A stretch of 64,000 nucleotides of DNA from an uncultured Allomuricauda sp. (GTDB taxonomy: Bacteria; Bacteroidota; Bacteroidia; Flavobacteriales; Flavobacteriaceae), in assembly GCF_947499695.1 (NCBI RefSeq), contig NZ_CANMPQ010000002.1, positions 558,001 through 622,000 of the forward strand, given 5' to 3'. Below the pieces are notes generated by a model. That model was not told where the DNA came from and ran no database searches. It saw nothing but the letters and a program-made list of their open reading frames with translations. Each line of letters begins with the position of its first letter. The first letter of the stretch is position 1. This document shows positions 18,501-28,481 of this stretch, piece by piece. A program made the translations under genes and the position numbers.

Positions 18501-18508
18501 CAAAGATA
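18501..18508 (-). promoter_or_regulatory. Predicted -7 box (TATCTTTG) of atpDC
   Basis: On the minus strand TATCTTTG matches TAnnTTTG exactly and lies 56 bp before the atpD ATG, in the only gene-free sequence after the upstream terminator. Confidence 0.6.
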
Positions 18509-18556
18509 TACTATTCCTGTTGTAATAAGAAACTTAAAATTTGTTTTTTTAGAAAC

Positions 18557-18588
18557 AAAAAGGCATCGAATTTTTCGATGCCTTTTTT
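18557..18588 (-). terminator. Terminator of the TonB-receptor gene
   Basis: A long stem (AAAAAGGCATCGAA at 18557-18570 with its complement at 18574-18587) and a 3-nt loop have T and A tracts on both sides. It follows the receptor stop at 18608 and insulates atpD. Confidence 0.9.
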
Positions 18589-18607
18589 AATTCTATTTGC
18601 TTTGATC

Positions 18608-21367
18608 TTAAGGATTAATCGTCCAAGAAACATAGTAGATGGAACCAATGTTACCAGTACCTACGGCGGTGAAGTATTCATCTCCCAAAAGGTTTGATCC
18701 TCCTGCTTTAAAAATTGACTTAATACTAGGCACTGAGTAGTTGATCTGAGCATCAAGTACTGTGTAAGCTGGCACATCTCCGTCAGCGAATGACGCTTCC
18801 CAGAAATAGCTATCGCTCCATCTGTAGTTTACATTGAAACCAAAGTTTTTGAAAAGCTCGGTGTTTCCGAATGATGCTTTTACTTTATGTTTTGGCGTAT
18901 TGAAATTTGTTCGAAAGTCTGGAAATCTTGCTTCATCAAAATCCAATTCCGCATAGGTATAATTGACACCTAAATCGAAATCACCAAGTTTAGTGTCAAC
19001 GCCGATAGTACCTCCATAAGAATTTATATCGGTAGTTGAATTGGTGTATGTTTGATAGGGTTGCCTATCTCCATTTTGAAGCGCAAGTAACGAAAGTCCT
19101 CCATCACCAGCTGTACCGTAAAATGGCACTAATACGGTTACATTGGCTATGAAATCTTTGTAGCTATTGTAATACCCACTCAAATCTATTGTAAATTTTC
19201 CTATTTGACCTCTATAACCTGCTTCCAAGGCAGTGATTTCTTCAGGTTTGATTATTGATGTATTGACAGCCTCTGGAGCTCCATTAAGCACAGAACTAAG
19301 GGAGTATGCATTTTCATAAGCAGCTCTGCCTACTATATCTACAGTAGATTGGCCTATTACTCCTTGGCCGCTCTGGCTAACATTAAAAGTTCTGACATCT
19401 CTATCTAGGTTTGCTGGTGCTGATCCGACTAAAATAGCCGAGCCCGCATTCAACCCAATAAACAAATCTTGGGTAGTTGGATTTCTAAAACCTTGCTGAG
19501 CTGATATCCTAATATTGTGATTTCTGTTTTCCCCCGCCGTGTATCCAAACGAAATTCTTGGAGAAACAAATCCGTCAAAAAACTCATTTTTATCATAACG
19601 AGCTGAACCTGTAAACTTCAATCGATCATCCAATAGCTTTTTTTGAAGTTGAACATAAGCTCCGTATTCATCATACTCGATTGGACCATCGAAATCTGTG
19701 AAAATAGTTCCCCCTGAATTCAATTCGTACTGTCTATATGACCCCCCTATTTGTAAATCTGCCCAATCATCAATGAGGTGTGCCAAATTATAATTACCAT
19801 TAATATGTCGAAACTTGGTGTTGTCAATAAACTTGGCACCCGTTGTTAGATCACCATCACTGGTTACTCTATTAAATGCACTTTGGAATGCAGCAGTTCC
19901 AGGCACAAGCCTTCCGGTATCGGCAGCTTGTCTAGCTGCTGCATGGGCTGCTACAGATGCCTGCTCCCTGGTCAATCCTCCTTGTTGAACTCCACCTAAG
20001 AAAGTTGGTATGTAGGTTTGAGCATATTCGGTAAACCATTGCGTGTCTCCTTTCCAAGCTCTGTTCACATTAATTGCTGTAAAACGAGTATCGTATGAGT
20101 CACCGGCGTTCTCCGTAGTTATATATCCTCTAAGGAAAAAGTTTTTATTTCTAAATTCAATTTTGTGCTGTTGAAGAATGAAATTCTTTACAGAATATCT
20201 GTTTGCACCTTGATAAATTGTATTTCCACGTCCAACTCTTCCATTATATATGATTTCAAAGTCATCTGCAAAAGGTCTGTAGAAAATTGAAAAATCTGTT
20301 TTAACACTTTCAGCATCATAATCAAGTAATTGATTTTCAGCATAACCTGTTCTAGAAACATTAGCTGTACCTACGGTTCCAGTAGGCAGTCCTGCAGCAG
20401 CATCAAAGTTCAATAAGGTTGTAACTTCATCACCATATATATTTAAACCATTATAGTTTGGATCTGTTCTATCGGCACCTGGATTGTTTAGATCGAGGGT
20501 GTTTACGGCATGCCAATCTTCTCCTTTTAAAAAGGAAAGGTTCGCTTTCAAAGCCAGTTTATCACTGAAAGCGTGGGCTACACGAATTCCAAAATCATAG
20601 TAATTGTTGTCTCCTGCCGCATCTTGAGAAGTAATTCCTGTTTTTCCATAAGCACTTATTCCTTGGAAATCAAATGGGCTTTTACTGTTCATGAAAAGAA
20701 TACCGTTAAAAGCTCCAGCTCCATACAGAGCCGATGATGCTCCTGGCAGAATTTCCACACTCTGTACTTCAAGCTCTGACATACCTACCAAGTTTCCTAA
20801 AACGAAGTTTAGACCTGGCGCGGAGTTGTCCATTCCATCAACCAATTGCAAAAACCTATTGTTTGCGAAAGTGGCAAAACCTCTAGTGTTTATTGATTGG
20901 AAAGTTAAACTGTTCGTGTTGATGTCAACTCCCTTTAGATTCTGTAACCCTCCATAGAAAGACTCAGCAGTTGTATTTTTTATTTCCTTTAATCCAAATC
21001 TCTCCACGGAAACGGGAGATTCAAAAATACGTTCTGGTGTTCTGGAAGCAGAAATTACAATTTCATCCAAAAGGGTGGATGCTTCAGAAAGGGTTATGGA
21101 AAGCGTTTGATTATTCGATGTTACACTAGCAAGGAAATCAGAAAATCCAATTGCGGTAAATCGTAGTTGAAAGGGGGGTTGTTCAGAAGTGTTGAAGGTG
21201 AAATTTCCATCGAAATCTGTAGTGGTTCCTTCTGCCTTTCCTACCAAGACAACATTTGCTCCTGGTATTGGTTCGTTATTTTCATCAACTACTTTTCCCT
21301 GTACTGTGGTTTGTGCATAAGCGATAACACCAAACAGCATGAGGGAAATAATCATTAATCTTCTCAT
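18608..21367 (-). CDS. TonB-dependent outer-membrane receptor with CarboxypepD_reg-like domain
   Basis: This is an outer-membrane beta-barrel transporter energised by TonB, 919 residues. It has a signal peptide (MRRLMIISLMLFGVIAYAQ), then the Bacteroidota N-terminal domain (VQGKVVDENNEPIPGANVVLVG, about 22-105). The plug begins around 115 (DEIVISASRTPERIFESPVSVERF) and has a typical EILPGASSALYGAGAFNGIL. A 22-strand barrel of repeated aromatic beta hairpins follows. No SusD partner or regulator is adjacent and the gene is flanked by terminators, so it is probably a single-gene unit. The ligand cannot be deduced; the barrel is annotated as siderophore/vitamin or oligomer receptor only generically. 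Confidence 0.93.
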   Translation of the reverse strand: MRRLMIISLMLFGVIAYAQTTVQGKVVDENNEPIPGANVVLVGKAEGTTTDFDGNFTFNTSEQPPFQLRFTAIGFSDFLASVTSNNQTLSITLSEASTLLDEIVISASRTPERIFESPVSVERFGLKEIKNTTAESFYGGLQNLKGVDINTNSLTFQSINTRGFATFANNRFLQLVDGMDNSAPGLNFVLGNLVGMSELEVQSVEILPGASSALYGAGAFNGILFMNSKSPFDFQGISAYGKTGITSQDAAGDNNYYDFGIRVAHAFSDKLALKANLSFLKGEDWHAVNTLDLNNPGADRTDPNYNGLNIYGDEVTTLLNFDAAAGLPTGTVGTANVSRTGYAENQLLDYDAESVKTDFSIFYRPFADDFEIIYNGRVGRGNTIYQGANRYSVKNFILQQHKIEFRNKNFFLRGYITTENAGDSYDTRFTAINVNRAWKGDTQWFTEYAQTYIPTFLGGVQQGGLTREQASVAAHAAARQAADTGRLVPGTAAFQSAFNRVTSDGDLTTGAKFIDNTKFRHINGNYNLAHLIDDWADLQIGGSYRQYELNSGGTIFTDFDGPIEYDEYGAYVQLQKKLLDDRLKFTGSARYDKNEFFDGFVSPRISFGYTAGENRNHNIRISAQQGFRNPTTQDLFIGLNAGSAILVGSAPANLDRDVRTFNVSQSGQGVIGQSTVDIVGRAAYENAYSLSSVLNGAPEAVNTSIIKPEEITALEAGYRGQIGKFTIDLSGYYNSYKDFIANVTVLVPFYGTAGDGGLSLLALQNGDRQPYQTYTNSTTDINSYGGTIGVDTKLGDFDLGVNYTYAELDFDEARFPDFRTNFNTPKHKVKASFGNTELFKNFGFNVNYRWSDSYFWEASFADGDVPAYTVLDAQINYSVPSIKSIFKAGGSNLLGDEYFTAVGTGNIGSIYYVSWTINP

Positions 21368-21521
21368 CAGTTATATATTAGAGTTAATTAGTTAAAGATC
21401 TGCTAAGTATTGGAGGTCGGAAGATACATTTTTTTTCATTTGGTTACCAGAAAATTGAAAAAAATTATGCATGCATAGTAATTTTTTGCTAAAAAAAACG
21501 TGGTTTATCTGTGGTTTTAAC

Positions 21522-21549
21522 AAAAAAGGCGTCGATTTCGACGCCTTTT
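21522..21549 (-). terminator. Terminator of glmS
   Basis: A 12-bp perfect stem (AAAAGGCGTCGA at 21524-21535 with its complement at 21538-21549) and a very tight loop are flanked by A and T runs. It lies just after the glmS stop at 21574. Confidence 0.88.
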
Positions 21550-21573
21550 CTTAATTATATTGATTAAACCAAG

Positions 21574-23421
21574 TCACTCTACGGTAACCGATTTAGCTAG
21601 GTTACGAGGTTGGTCCACATTACAGCCCCTCATCACAGCGATATGATAGGAAAGCAATTGTAATGGGATCGTTGTCAATAGTGGTGATAGACTTTCAGAA
21701 GTCTCGGGCACCTCGATTACGTGATCTGCCAGTTCCTTTACGGATACATCTCCTTCGGTAACTATGGCAATAATCTTACCACTTCTGGATTTTATTTCTT
21801 GGATGTTGCTCACTACCTTTTCATAATGTCCTTTTTTGGTAGCAATTACAATGACTGGCATTTGCTCATCGATCAATGCAATGGGTCCGTGCTTCATTTC
21901 TGCGGCGGGATATCCCTCTGCATGTATGTAACTGATTTCCTTTAACTTCAGCGCTCCCTCCAATGCAACAGGGAAATTATAACCACGACCTAAATAAAGG
22001 CAGTTGGTTGAGTCTTTATATATCTTCGCAATGTCTTCAACAACATTATTGGATTCCAGCATTTTTTCCACTTTGGCGGGAACACTTTCCAATTCTGCTA
22101 GATATTCATGATATTTTGATTCAGAAAAAACACCTTTTTCATGTGCCAATTTCAATGCTATTAGGGTAAGCACCGTAATCTGTGTGGTAAATGCTTTGGT
22201 TGAAGCAACACCTATTTCCGGTCCAGCATGGGTATAAGCCCCAGCTTGGGTTTCCCGTGCAATGGAAGAACCTACTACATTGCAAACACCAAAAACGAAT
22301 GCACCTTTTTCTTTTGCCAGTTTAATAGCAGCCAATGTATCTGCAGTTTCTCCAGACTGGGAAATTGCAATTAGGACATCGTTCTCGTTAATAACAGGGT
22401 TTCGATATCGGAATTCAGAAGCGTACTCTACTTCAACAGGAATTCTTGCCAAGTCTTCAAAAATATACTCAGCCACAAGACCGGCATGCCAGGAGGTTCC
22501 ACAGGCAACTATTATAATTCTATTAGCGTTCAGGAATTTTTCCAAATTTTGGTCAATTCCAGCCATCTTGATGATGCCTTGATCAGCCAACAATCTTCCT
22601 CTATAGGTATCTAAAATTGCTCTTGGCTGTTCATAGATTTCCTTGAGCATGAAATGATCGTAACCTCCTTTTTCGATTTCTTCAAGGTTTAACTGAAGTT
22701 CGAGGATGTTAGGATAAGCAATCGCATCGTCCTTTATCTTGCGCAATTTGATTTCTTTTCCGATACGGACAATTGCCATTTCCTCATCTTCCAAATACAC
22801 GGCATTATTCGTAAATTCTATGAATGGTGAAGCATCTGAAGCGATGAAGTATTCATTTTCTCCAATTCCTATTGCCAATGGGCTTCCCAATTTTGCAACT
22901 ACGATTTCATCTGGCTTGTTCTTGTCAAAAACGGCAATGGCGTATGCTCCTACAACCTGGTTCAATGCAATTTGTACCGCTTTACCTAATTTGACATCTT
23001 CTTTTTTCTTTACTTCTTCGATAAGATTAACCAGTACTTCAGTGTCTGTATCTGATTCAAAGGTATATCCACGTTCTATAAGAGCTTTTTTAATGGACTC
23101 GTAGTTCTCAATGATACCGTTGTGAATGATAACAAGATCTCCGGAATTGGAATAATGTGGATGGGAGTTTGTGTCGTTTGGAACACCATGAGTCGCCCAA
23201 CGCGTGTGTCCAAGCCCTAGCTTTCCGTTGGTATCTATAGTGGCCTCCGATTTTTTCTTTAGGTCTTCAACCTTGCCTTTGGTTTTGGAAAGATGGGTTT
23301 CATTTCCATCGAACAATACTATACCAGCACTGTCATAGCCACGGTACTCTAGACGTTGTAGCCCTTTTATAATAACGGGATATGCATCTCTATGGCCTAT
23401 ATATCCAACAATTCCACACAT
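21574..23421 (-). CDS. glmS: Glutamine--fructose-6-phosphate aminotransferase (isomerizing)
   Basis: GlmS makes glucosamine-6-phosphate for peptidoglycan and LPS synthesis. The N-terminal Ntn amidotransferase begins MCGIVGYIG with nucleophile Cys2 and contains GLGHTRWATHG and HNGIIENY. Two SIS isomerase domains follow: ACGTSWHAGLVAEY and ISQSGETADTLAA, then LYLGRGYNFPVALEGALKLKE. The C-terminal PRNLAKSVTVE is conserved. At 615 residues it is the normal length. A TAnnTTTG box sits about 40 bp upstream; no glmS-type ribozyme can be recognised in the short leader. The DUF4270 gene lies 126 bp upstream on the same strand. Confidence 0.98.
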   Translation of the reverse strand: MCGIVGYIGHRDAYPVIIKGLQRLEYRGYDSAGIVLFDGNETHLSKTKGKVEDLKKKSEATIDTNGKLGLGHTRWATHGVPNDTNSHPHYSNSGDLVIIHNGIIENYESIKKALIERGYTFESDTDTEVLVNLIEEVKKKEDVKLGKAVQIALNQVVGAYAIAVFDKNKPDEIVVAKLGSPLAIGIGENEYFIASDASPFIEFTNNAVYLEDEEMAIVRIGKEIKLRKIKDDAIAYPNILELQLNLEEIEKGGYDHFMLKEIYEQPRAILDTYRGRLLADQGIIKMAGIDQNLEKFLNANRIIIVACGTSWHAGLVAEYIFEDLARIPVEVEYASEFRYRNPVINENDVLIAISQSGETADTLAAIKLAKEKGAFVFGVCNVVGSSIARETQAGAYTHAGPEIGVASTKAFTTQITVLTLIALKLAHEKGVFSESKYHEYLAELESVPAKVEKMLESNNVVEDIAKIYKDSTNCLYLGRGYNFPVALEGALKLKEISYIHAEGYPAAEMKHGPIALIDEQMPVIVIATKKGHYEKVVSNIQEIKSRSGKIIAIVTEGDVSVKELADHVIEVPETSESLSPLLTTIPLQLLSYHIAVMRGCNVDQPRNLAKSVTVE

Positions 23422-23461
23422 AAGAATAATTTTAAGTAGTTGTAATAGTTTGAGTTATCTG

Positions 23462-23469
23462 CAAATTTA
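23462..23469 (-). promoter_or_regulatory. Predicted -7 box (TAAATTTG) of glmS
   Basis: On the minus strand TAAATTTG is a perfect TAnnTTTG, 40 bp before the glmS ATG. The leader would be about 33-35 nt. Confidence 0.6.
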
Positions 23470-23547
23470 GCACGACAATTGAGATAATTAGTATCTCAAG
23501 GGTTCTAATGCAGAAAAATTCTGTAAATGGTAGTAAATAGTGTATGG

Positions 23548-25356
23548 TTAGTTAGCCTGGGTAAAGAAAATCTCCAGCTTTAGCTTTTTATCCTCGTCAG
23601 CCAGAGCAACATTGCTCCCAAAAAGCACTGTCCCTAAAGGGTTTATATTTGACAGAATAGGAACATCTAGAACTGGTTCCCCTGTTCCGACAGCTTCAGA
23701 TACCGTTCCATCACCAATATTTGAGGTTAAGGCAAGCGCCAACTTGGCATTCGTTGAGTCTCTAACAATTATATTATTGATATGATCAGTTATACGAACA
23801 GTATACTTACTTTGATTATTTTCTTCTTCCAAGATACCATCATAATCAAGGAACAATCCTAAAGGCTCATTAGTTACACTATTCTCAGTGGCCGGATTAA
23901 ATATAACCTGATTTGTCTCACCATTATACAAATAGAGACGCGGGGGCTCTTCAACAACACCTGCTTCGGAGTCCACATAAAACACCAAATTGGCTTCGTT
24001 AATTATCCAGTTATTGGAACGTATTTGATTAATAATATCTGCACCTCCATTCTCAACATCTTCAAACAATCGTATCTCTGCAATAGTCCCAGCTCCTTTC
24101 ATATATATTCTCGAGGCATTTTCTCCATTGTCCAAAGCACTGATTATTTCAGGAGGAAAAGAATCATTAACAAAGGAGTTTACCGCATTGCCCTGAATAT
24201 TACCATTGACGTTTACCAGAAAATTAAGCACAAAATCTCTTTCAACCGTTTCTATTACGTCATCGGCTGTATTAAAATCTTGGAACTCATAGGTTATTGT
24301 GATATTGGCCTGCGTCAAATCAAATAAGAACATAAGCTCTTCCATATCTGATTGCCCCGATATACGTAACCCTCTAAAAAAGTCTCTAAAATTTGCTTGG
24401 CTCAACAGCTCTGACTGACCTTCTTTGTCCAAAATATTTGTTTGGAAAAAATCGGGATTCAACTCAACCCAAATCCCTGGGTTAAGACGGGTACTAACAG
24501 TGGTTGATTCATCCACATCGTCTGTTTCGGGATCATCCTCATTAAAAAATAGTATCTCCTCATCACTGATGGTGATTGGACCCTCAAAAAACACCTCTCC
24601 TTCAAAAGAGGTAAAATCATGGTTGGAAAAAAATTCTTGGGCTTCCTCAAAATTTGTATTTGGGTCCAGGTCCCTTAAGAAAAATGTATTTTGAGCGACC
24701 CTTAAATTGAATTCTTGTAGTCGGTCTCCATAAATACTATCTAAATCGAATCTTTTGGGGAAAGTATTCGCTACAAAATCATCTCCAGTTCCATCTTCAT
24801 TCGGATCAAATGGGTTGGAACCAATAATACGTTCGTCGTTGTCGCTAACACCATCACCATCTTCATCGGTGTTTGGATCGGTAGAGTCGTCATCAAACAT
24901 ATTCTCCACACCATCACCATCACTATCCCGCAAGGATGCAGGAGGCAACTGAAACGGGAGATACAGACGAACTGTCTTTACAGTTTCATTTTCTGGAATT
25001 GTGCTTTCCAAACCATCACTATCAGCATTATCTTCAGTTTCCTGCGAAGAATCACCAAAAGTTGGATTTCCTTGCCCGTTGTTAGGCAACGTAACTTGTG
25101 TAACTATAGATGCATTTCTTCTACCATAAACGGGATCATTAAATGTTCCCAACTGATATAATGGTAGTTGATTGGTCTGTACCGTCGCTATACCTTTGTT
25201 GAATGCGAAAACATCAAATGACTGCTTTCCTGTGGTGAAAGGCTCACCACCTACAACACCTTCCCCGATTGTACCCAACTCTTCCTCACAAGAAGTAATG
25301 ATCAGAAATAAAGCTCCAAACAAAGTCGAAACTTTTAAAATCCTAGAAAATTTCAT
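23548..25356 (-). CDS. DUF4270 outer-membrane/surface lipoprotein with calcium-binding repeats
   Basis: A 602-residue lipoprotein: signal peptide [23 protein letters not shown] (lipobox ITSC, Cys23). The DUF4270 pattern appears early ([22 protein letters not shown], about residues 64-86). An Asp-rich insert at about 144-193 has [26 protein letters not shown] and [13 protein letters not shown], matching thrombospondin type-3 calcium repeats. The rest is beta-rich. The function is unknown. It is 5 bp downstream of the starch-synthase-like gene and 126 bp upstream of glmS, so it may be transcribed with the former. The metal-binding insert is the only part with a readable biochemical property. 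Confidence 0.85.
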   Translation of the reverse strand: MKFSRILKVSTLFGALFLIITSCEEELGTIGEGVVGGEPFTTGKQSFDVFAFNKGIATVQTNQLPLYQLGTFNDPVYGRRNASIVTQVTLPNNGQGNPTFGDSSQETEDNADSDGLESTIPENETVKTVRLYLPFQLPPASLRDSDGDGVENMFDDDSTDPNTDEDGDGVSDNDERIIGSNPFDPNEDGTGDDFVANTFPKRFDLDSIYGDRLQEFNLRVAQNTFFLRDLDPNTNFEEAQEFFSNHDFTSFEGEVFFEGPITISDEEILFFNEDDPETDDVDESTTVSTRLNPGIWVELNPDFFQTNILDKEGQSELLSQANFRDFFRGLRISGQSDMEELMFLFDLTQANITITYEFQDFNTADDVIETVERDFVLNFLVNVNGNIQGNAVNSFVNDSFPPEIISALDNGENASRIYMKGAGTIAEIRLFEDVENGGADIINQIRSNNWIINEANLVFYVDSEAGVVEEPPRLYLYNGETNQVIFNPATENSVTNEPLGLFLDYDGILEEENNQSKYTVRITDHINNIIVRDSTNAKLALALTSNIGDGTVSEAVGTGEPVLDVPILSNINPLGTVLFGSNVALADEDKKLKLEIFFTQAN

Positions 25357-25361
25357 GCAAT

Positions 25362-26171
25362 TTATTTTAAAACTTCTGTTTGATAGAAATTTGTGTATGC
25401 TTCCTCTGCCTCTTGAAGAGAGACATAGGGTAATACTGGCTTGGAAAGATTTGCAATATGATTTTTCAAGTCCTCCGACACCTCTTCCGAGGCTAAAATA
25501 ATGGCATCGGAATAATCGGCAGCAACTTTTAACAAATTATTATAGTCAGGGTTTGAAAGGGAAGAAATACTTTCCTTGTCAATGCCATCAAAAGCAATTT
25601 TATCAATCATACCTCCATCAAGCTCTCCATCGTATCCTCTATCATAGATAGATGTTACAATTTTACTATCTGCAAACAAAGGTTCATCAGCATAATATTT
25701 GCGCAGGTAAAGGGGAAGCAATGATGCCATCCAGCCATGCACATGGATAATATCAGGGGACCAGTTCAGCTTTTTTACAGTTTCAACTACTCCTTTTGCA
25801 AAGAAGATAGCACGCTCATCATTATCTGGAAATAAATTTCCGTCTGCGTCCTCAAATGTGGCCTTTCGCTTAAAATATTCCTCGTTATCAATAAAATAAA
25901 CTTGAATGCGTTCTCTGGGTATAGAAGCTACTTTAATAATAAGTGGCATATCCATATCATTGATCACCAAGTTCATCCCCGACAATCGAATTACCTCATG
26001 CAATTGATGTCTTCTTTCATTGATGTTTCCATATCTTGGCATAAAAATACGAATCTGGCCACCATTGCTGTTGACCATTCTAGGTGCTTCGTATGACATT
26101 AAGGAAACTGGGTTCTCTGGGAGATAGGGCACTAATTCAGAAGATACAAACAATATCTTTTTACCATTCAT
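25362..26171 (-). CDS. Glycogen/starch-synthase-like protein: GT5 N-terminal domain only
   Basis: The 269 residues from ATG 26171 ([16 protein letters not shown]) match the N-terminal Rossmann domain of ADP-glucose glycogen synthase (GT5), including [20 protein letters not shown]. The C-terminal nucleotide-binding GT-B domain is absent. The KTGGL-type ADP-glucose motif that should follow the SSE segment is replaced by LPENPVSL. The protein is therefore unlikely to be a conventional glycogen synthase. An in-frame TTG at 26210 would add 13 residues but would leave little room for the divergent panC promoter. It leads an operon with DUF4270. Confidence 0.75.
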   Translation of the reverse strand: MNGKKILFVSSELVPYLPENPVSLMSYEAPRMVNSNGGQIRIFMPRYGNINERRHQLHEVIRLSGMNLVINDMDMPLIIKVASIPRERIQVYFIDNEEYFKRKATFEDADGNLFPDNDERAIFFAKGVVETVKKLNWSPDIIHVHGWMASLLPLYLRKYYADEPLFADSKIVTSIYDRGYDGELDGGMIDKIAFDGIDKESISSLSNPDYNNLLKVAADYSDAIILASEEVSEDLKNHIANLSKPVLPYVSLQEAEEAYTNFYQTEVLK

Positions 26172-26246
26172 AAACACTTTCTTTTGCTTATCTGAAAAAC
26201 GTAGCTGCAAAAGTACAAAAATTATGCCGATTAGCAGTATTTATAG

Positions 26247-26254
26247 TATTTTTG
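26247..26254 (+). promoter_or_regulatory. Predicted -7 box (TATTTTTG) of panC
   Basis: A perfect TAnnTTTG lies 19 bp before the panC ATG, giving a leader of about 13 nt. Confidence 0.6.
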
Positions 26255-26273
26255 CACGCTTTTGAATCGCAGT

Positions 26274-27122
26274 ATGCAAGTATTTCATCAAAAAAAGGAT
26301 TTAATTTCATTCCTCTCTACCAAAAAAGACAAAAACAAGAGTGTAGGGTTGGTCCCCACTATGGGAGCCTTGCATCAAGGACATCTTTCATTGGTAAAGT
26401 TGGCACTTGAACAAAATGAGATTGTGGTTGTGAGCATTTTTGTGAATCCCACACAGTTTGACAAAAAGGATGACCTCGAAAAATATCCAAGGAATCTTGA
26501 TGACGACGTGAAACTTTTAAATAGTGTTTCAAAAAGCATTCTAGTATTTAATCCATCTGCGGATGAAATTTATGATGGCACGGTAAAATCCGAATCCTAT
26601 GAATTTGAAGGGTTGGACAAAGTGATGGAAGGAAAATATCGAGAAGGACATTTTGATGGTGTAGGCACAATTGTAGGGCTTTTATTGGGAGTCGTATCAC
26701 CGGACAGGGTGTATTTTGGGGAGAAAGATTTTCAACAACTTCAAATCGTTAGAAAAATGGTTCAACTAAAGGATTTACCTTATGAAATTGTGCCATGTCC
26801 TATAGAACGTGAGCCCCATGGATTGGCCATGAGTTCGCGTAACGAACGGTTGTCTGAAATGACAAGAAAAGAGGCAGGGTTTATTTACAAAATCCTTCAG
26901 ACTGCCAAAATCAAATTTGGCACGGAAAGTGCTAATGATATAACGGATTGGGCTATTGCCCAATTCACTGAAAAAGAAACATTTGAGTTGGAGTATTTTA
27001 TGATTTCAGATGAAAAAACCTTATCTCCAATCTCAAGAAAAGACAAGAATAAAAAATATAGAGCGTTTATTGCCGTTTATGCCGAAGGCGTAAGGCTTAT
27101 AGACAATCTAAGACTGAATTAA
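26274..27122 (+). CDS. panC: Pantothenate synthetase (pantoate--beta-alanine ligase)
   Basis: PanC joins pantoate and beta-alanine with ATP to give pantothenate, the coenzyme A precursor. The ATP-binding signature VPTMGALHQGHLSLV, the NPTQF motif, the YFGEKDFQQL segment and the C-terminal MSSRNERLS are all present. The ATG at 26274 gives 282 residues; a TTG four codons upstream is less likely. panD follows after 13 bp, so beta-alanine supply and use are encoded together. Confidence 0.97.
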   Translation: MQVFHQKKDLISFLSTKKDKNKSVGLVPTMGALHQGHLSLVKLALEQNEIVVVSIFVNPTQFDKKDDLEKYPRNLDDDVKLLNSVSKSILVFNPSADEIYDGTVKSESYEFEGLDKVMEGKYREGHFDGVGTIVGLLLGVVSPDRVYFGEKDFQQLQIVRKMVQLKDLPYEIVPCPIEREPHGLAMSSRNERLSEMTRKEAGFIYKILQTAKIKFGTESANDITDWAIAQFTEKETFELEYFMISDEKTLSPISRKDKNKKYRAFIAVYAEGVRLIDNLRLN

Positions 27123-27123
27123 C

Positions 27124-27131
27124 TAATTTTG
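27124..27131 (+). promoter_or_regulatory. Predicted -7 box (TAATTTTG) directly before panD
   Basis: A perfect TAnnTTTG ends four bases before the panD ATG at 27136. If used, it gives a leaderless panD message in addition to read-through from panC. Confidence 0.5.
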
Positions 27132-27135
27132 CACC

Positions 27136-27486
27136 ATGCAAGTAGAAGTTGTAAAATCTAAAGTTCACCGAGTAAAGGTCACAGGGGCCGACCTCAATTA
27201 TATTGGTAGTATTACCATTGATGAAGATTTAATGGATGCGGCAAATATAATCCGAGGTGAAAAAGTACAGATTGTGAACAACAACAACGGAGAGCGTTTG
27301 GAAACTTACGCTATTCCTGGACCAAGAGGTTCAGGCGAACTCACCCTAAATGGAGCAGCTGCGCGCAAAGTCGCGGTAGGCGATGTTCTTATTCTTATTA
27401 CCTATGCATTGATGGATATTGAAGAAGCCAAATCATTCAATCCGGCATTGATATTCCCAAATGAGGAAACCAATCTTCTAAACTAG
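27136..27486 (+). CDS. panD: Aspartate 1-decarboxylase (proenzyme)
   Basis: PanD makes beta-alanine from aspartate. It is a pyruvoyl enzyme that cleaves itself at a Gly-Ser bond, here GS in [15 protein letters not shown] around residues 24-25. The substrate-contacting [11 protein letters not shown] and the glycine-rich [19 protein letters not shown] follow. At 116 residues it is the usual proprotein length. It sits between panC and a flippase-like gene in the same orientation. Confidence 0.96.
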   Translation: MQVEVVKSKVHRVKVTGADLNYIGSITIDEDLMDAANIIRGEKVQIVNNNNGERLETYAIPGPRGSGELTLNGAAARKVAVGDVLILITYALMDIEEAKSFNPALIFPNEETNLLN

Positions 27487-27488
27487 TT

Positions 27489-28454
27489 TTGAGCAGTTCT
27501 CTAAAAAAGACACTTAAAATCCTAATCCCAATCCTTATTGGTTTGGGACTTGTTTTTTATTCCTACACTTCAACTACACCCGAAGAAAGGGCTAGAATTC
27601 TCGAAGCAATTAAAAATGCAAACCCTCTTTGGGTATTTTTATCCATATTTATTGGCGTACTAAGTCACATTTCGAGAGCTATACGTTGGAATTACCTTTT
27701 GGCTCCAATGGGATACAGACCAAAGTTAGTCAACAATGTACTCATTATCCTTACCAGTTATTTTGCAAATACCCTTGTACTGCGATCTGGTGAATTTCTT
27801 CGGGCTACTGCATTAAATACCTACGAAGACGTCCCGTTTGAAAAAGGTTTTGGCACCATTGTTACAGAGCGAATTATCGATGTAATAATGCTGTTGCTAA
27901 TAATAACTGCGGCACTTTTGGTACAAACCGATGTAATATTGGGCATTTTAGAGGAAAATGGAATTGGCCTTGCTGGCTCGCTAATATTACTTCTAGTAGG
28001 GGTTTTAGGACTTTTTATCTCCATCCGACTCATTAAAAAGTCGTCCTCCAAACTAGCAGTGAAAATAAAAACCTTTCTAAGTGGCCTTTTGGATGGAGTC
28101 CTCAGTATTTTCAAAATGAAGCGAAGAGGAGCTTTTATCTTTCACACTTTCTTTATCTGGGCATGCTATATAGCTATGTTTTGGGTGATAAAATTCACCG
28201 TCCCCGAAACCACCGAACTTCCTCTTGGCGCATTTTTGGTAGCATTTGTTGCTGGAGCATTTGCAATGGCCACAACCAACGGTGGCTTGGGACTGTTTCC
28301 GATAGTGGTTACAGCAGCATTATCTGTTTACGGTGTTAGTAAAACATCAGGTGATGCTTATGGCTGGATTATGTGGACCGCCCAGACCTTAATGGTGGTT
28401 GTTTTTGGGACAATATCCTTTATCATCTTGCCGTTATTGAATAGAAATCGGTAG
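27489..28454 (+). CDS. Lysylphosphatidylglycerol-synthase-TM-type (UPF0104) membrane protein
   Basis: A 321-residue integral membrane protein of the LPG_synthase_TM/UPF0104 family, with about eight hydrophobic helices. Family features include FLSIFIGVLSHISRAIRWNYLLAPMGY, SYFANTLVLRSGEFLRA and the GGLGLFPIVVTAALSVYG segment near the C-terminus. The soluble aminoacyl-transferase domain of MprF is absent, so a flippase-like or lipid-related role is more likely than lysyl transfer. The start is TTG at 27489, two bases after the panD stop; the next internal Met would delete the first helix. Confidence 0.82.
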   Translation: MSSSLKKTLKILIPILIGLGLVFYSYTSTTPEERARILEAIKNANPLWVFLSIFIGVLSHISRAIRWNYLLAPMGYRPKLVNNVLIILTSYFANTLVLRSGEFLRATALNTYEDVPFEKGFGTIVTERIIDVIMLLLIITAALLVQTDVILGILEENGIGLAGSLILLLVGVLGLFISIRLIKKSSSKLAVKIKTFLSGLLDGVLSIFKMKRRGAFIFHTFFIWACYIAMFWVIKFTVPETTELPLGAFLVAFVAGAFAMATTNGGLGLFPIVVTAALSVYGVSKTSGDAYGWIMWTAQTLMVVVFGTISFIILPLLNRNR

Positions 28455-28481
28455 ACCCCGACCACATAAAACTTTACCAAA

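Noticed and set aside
23422-23547. glmS ribozyme upstream of glmS
   Set aside because: The predicted leader is only about 35 nt, and no glmS ribozyme core is visible.
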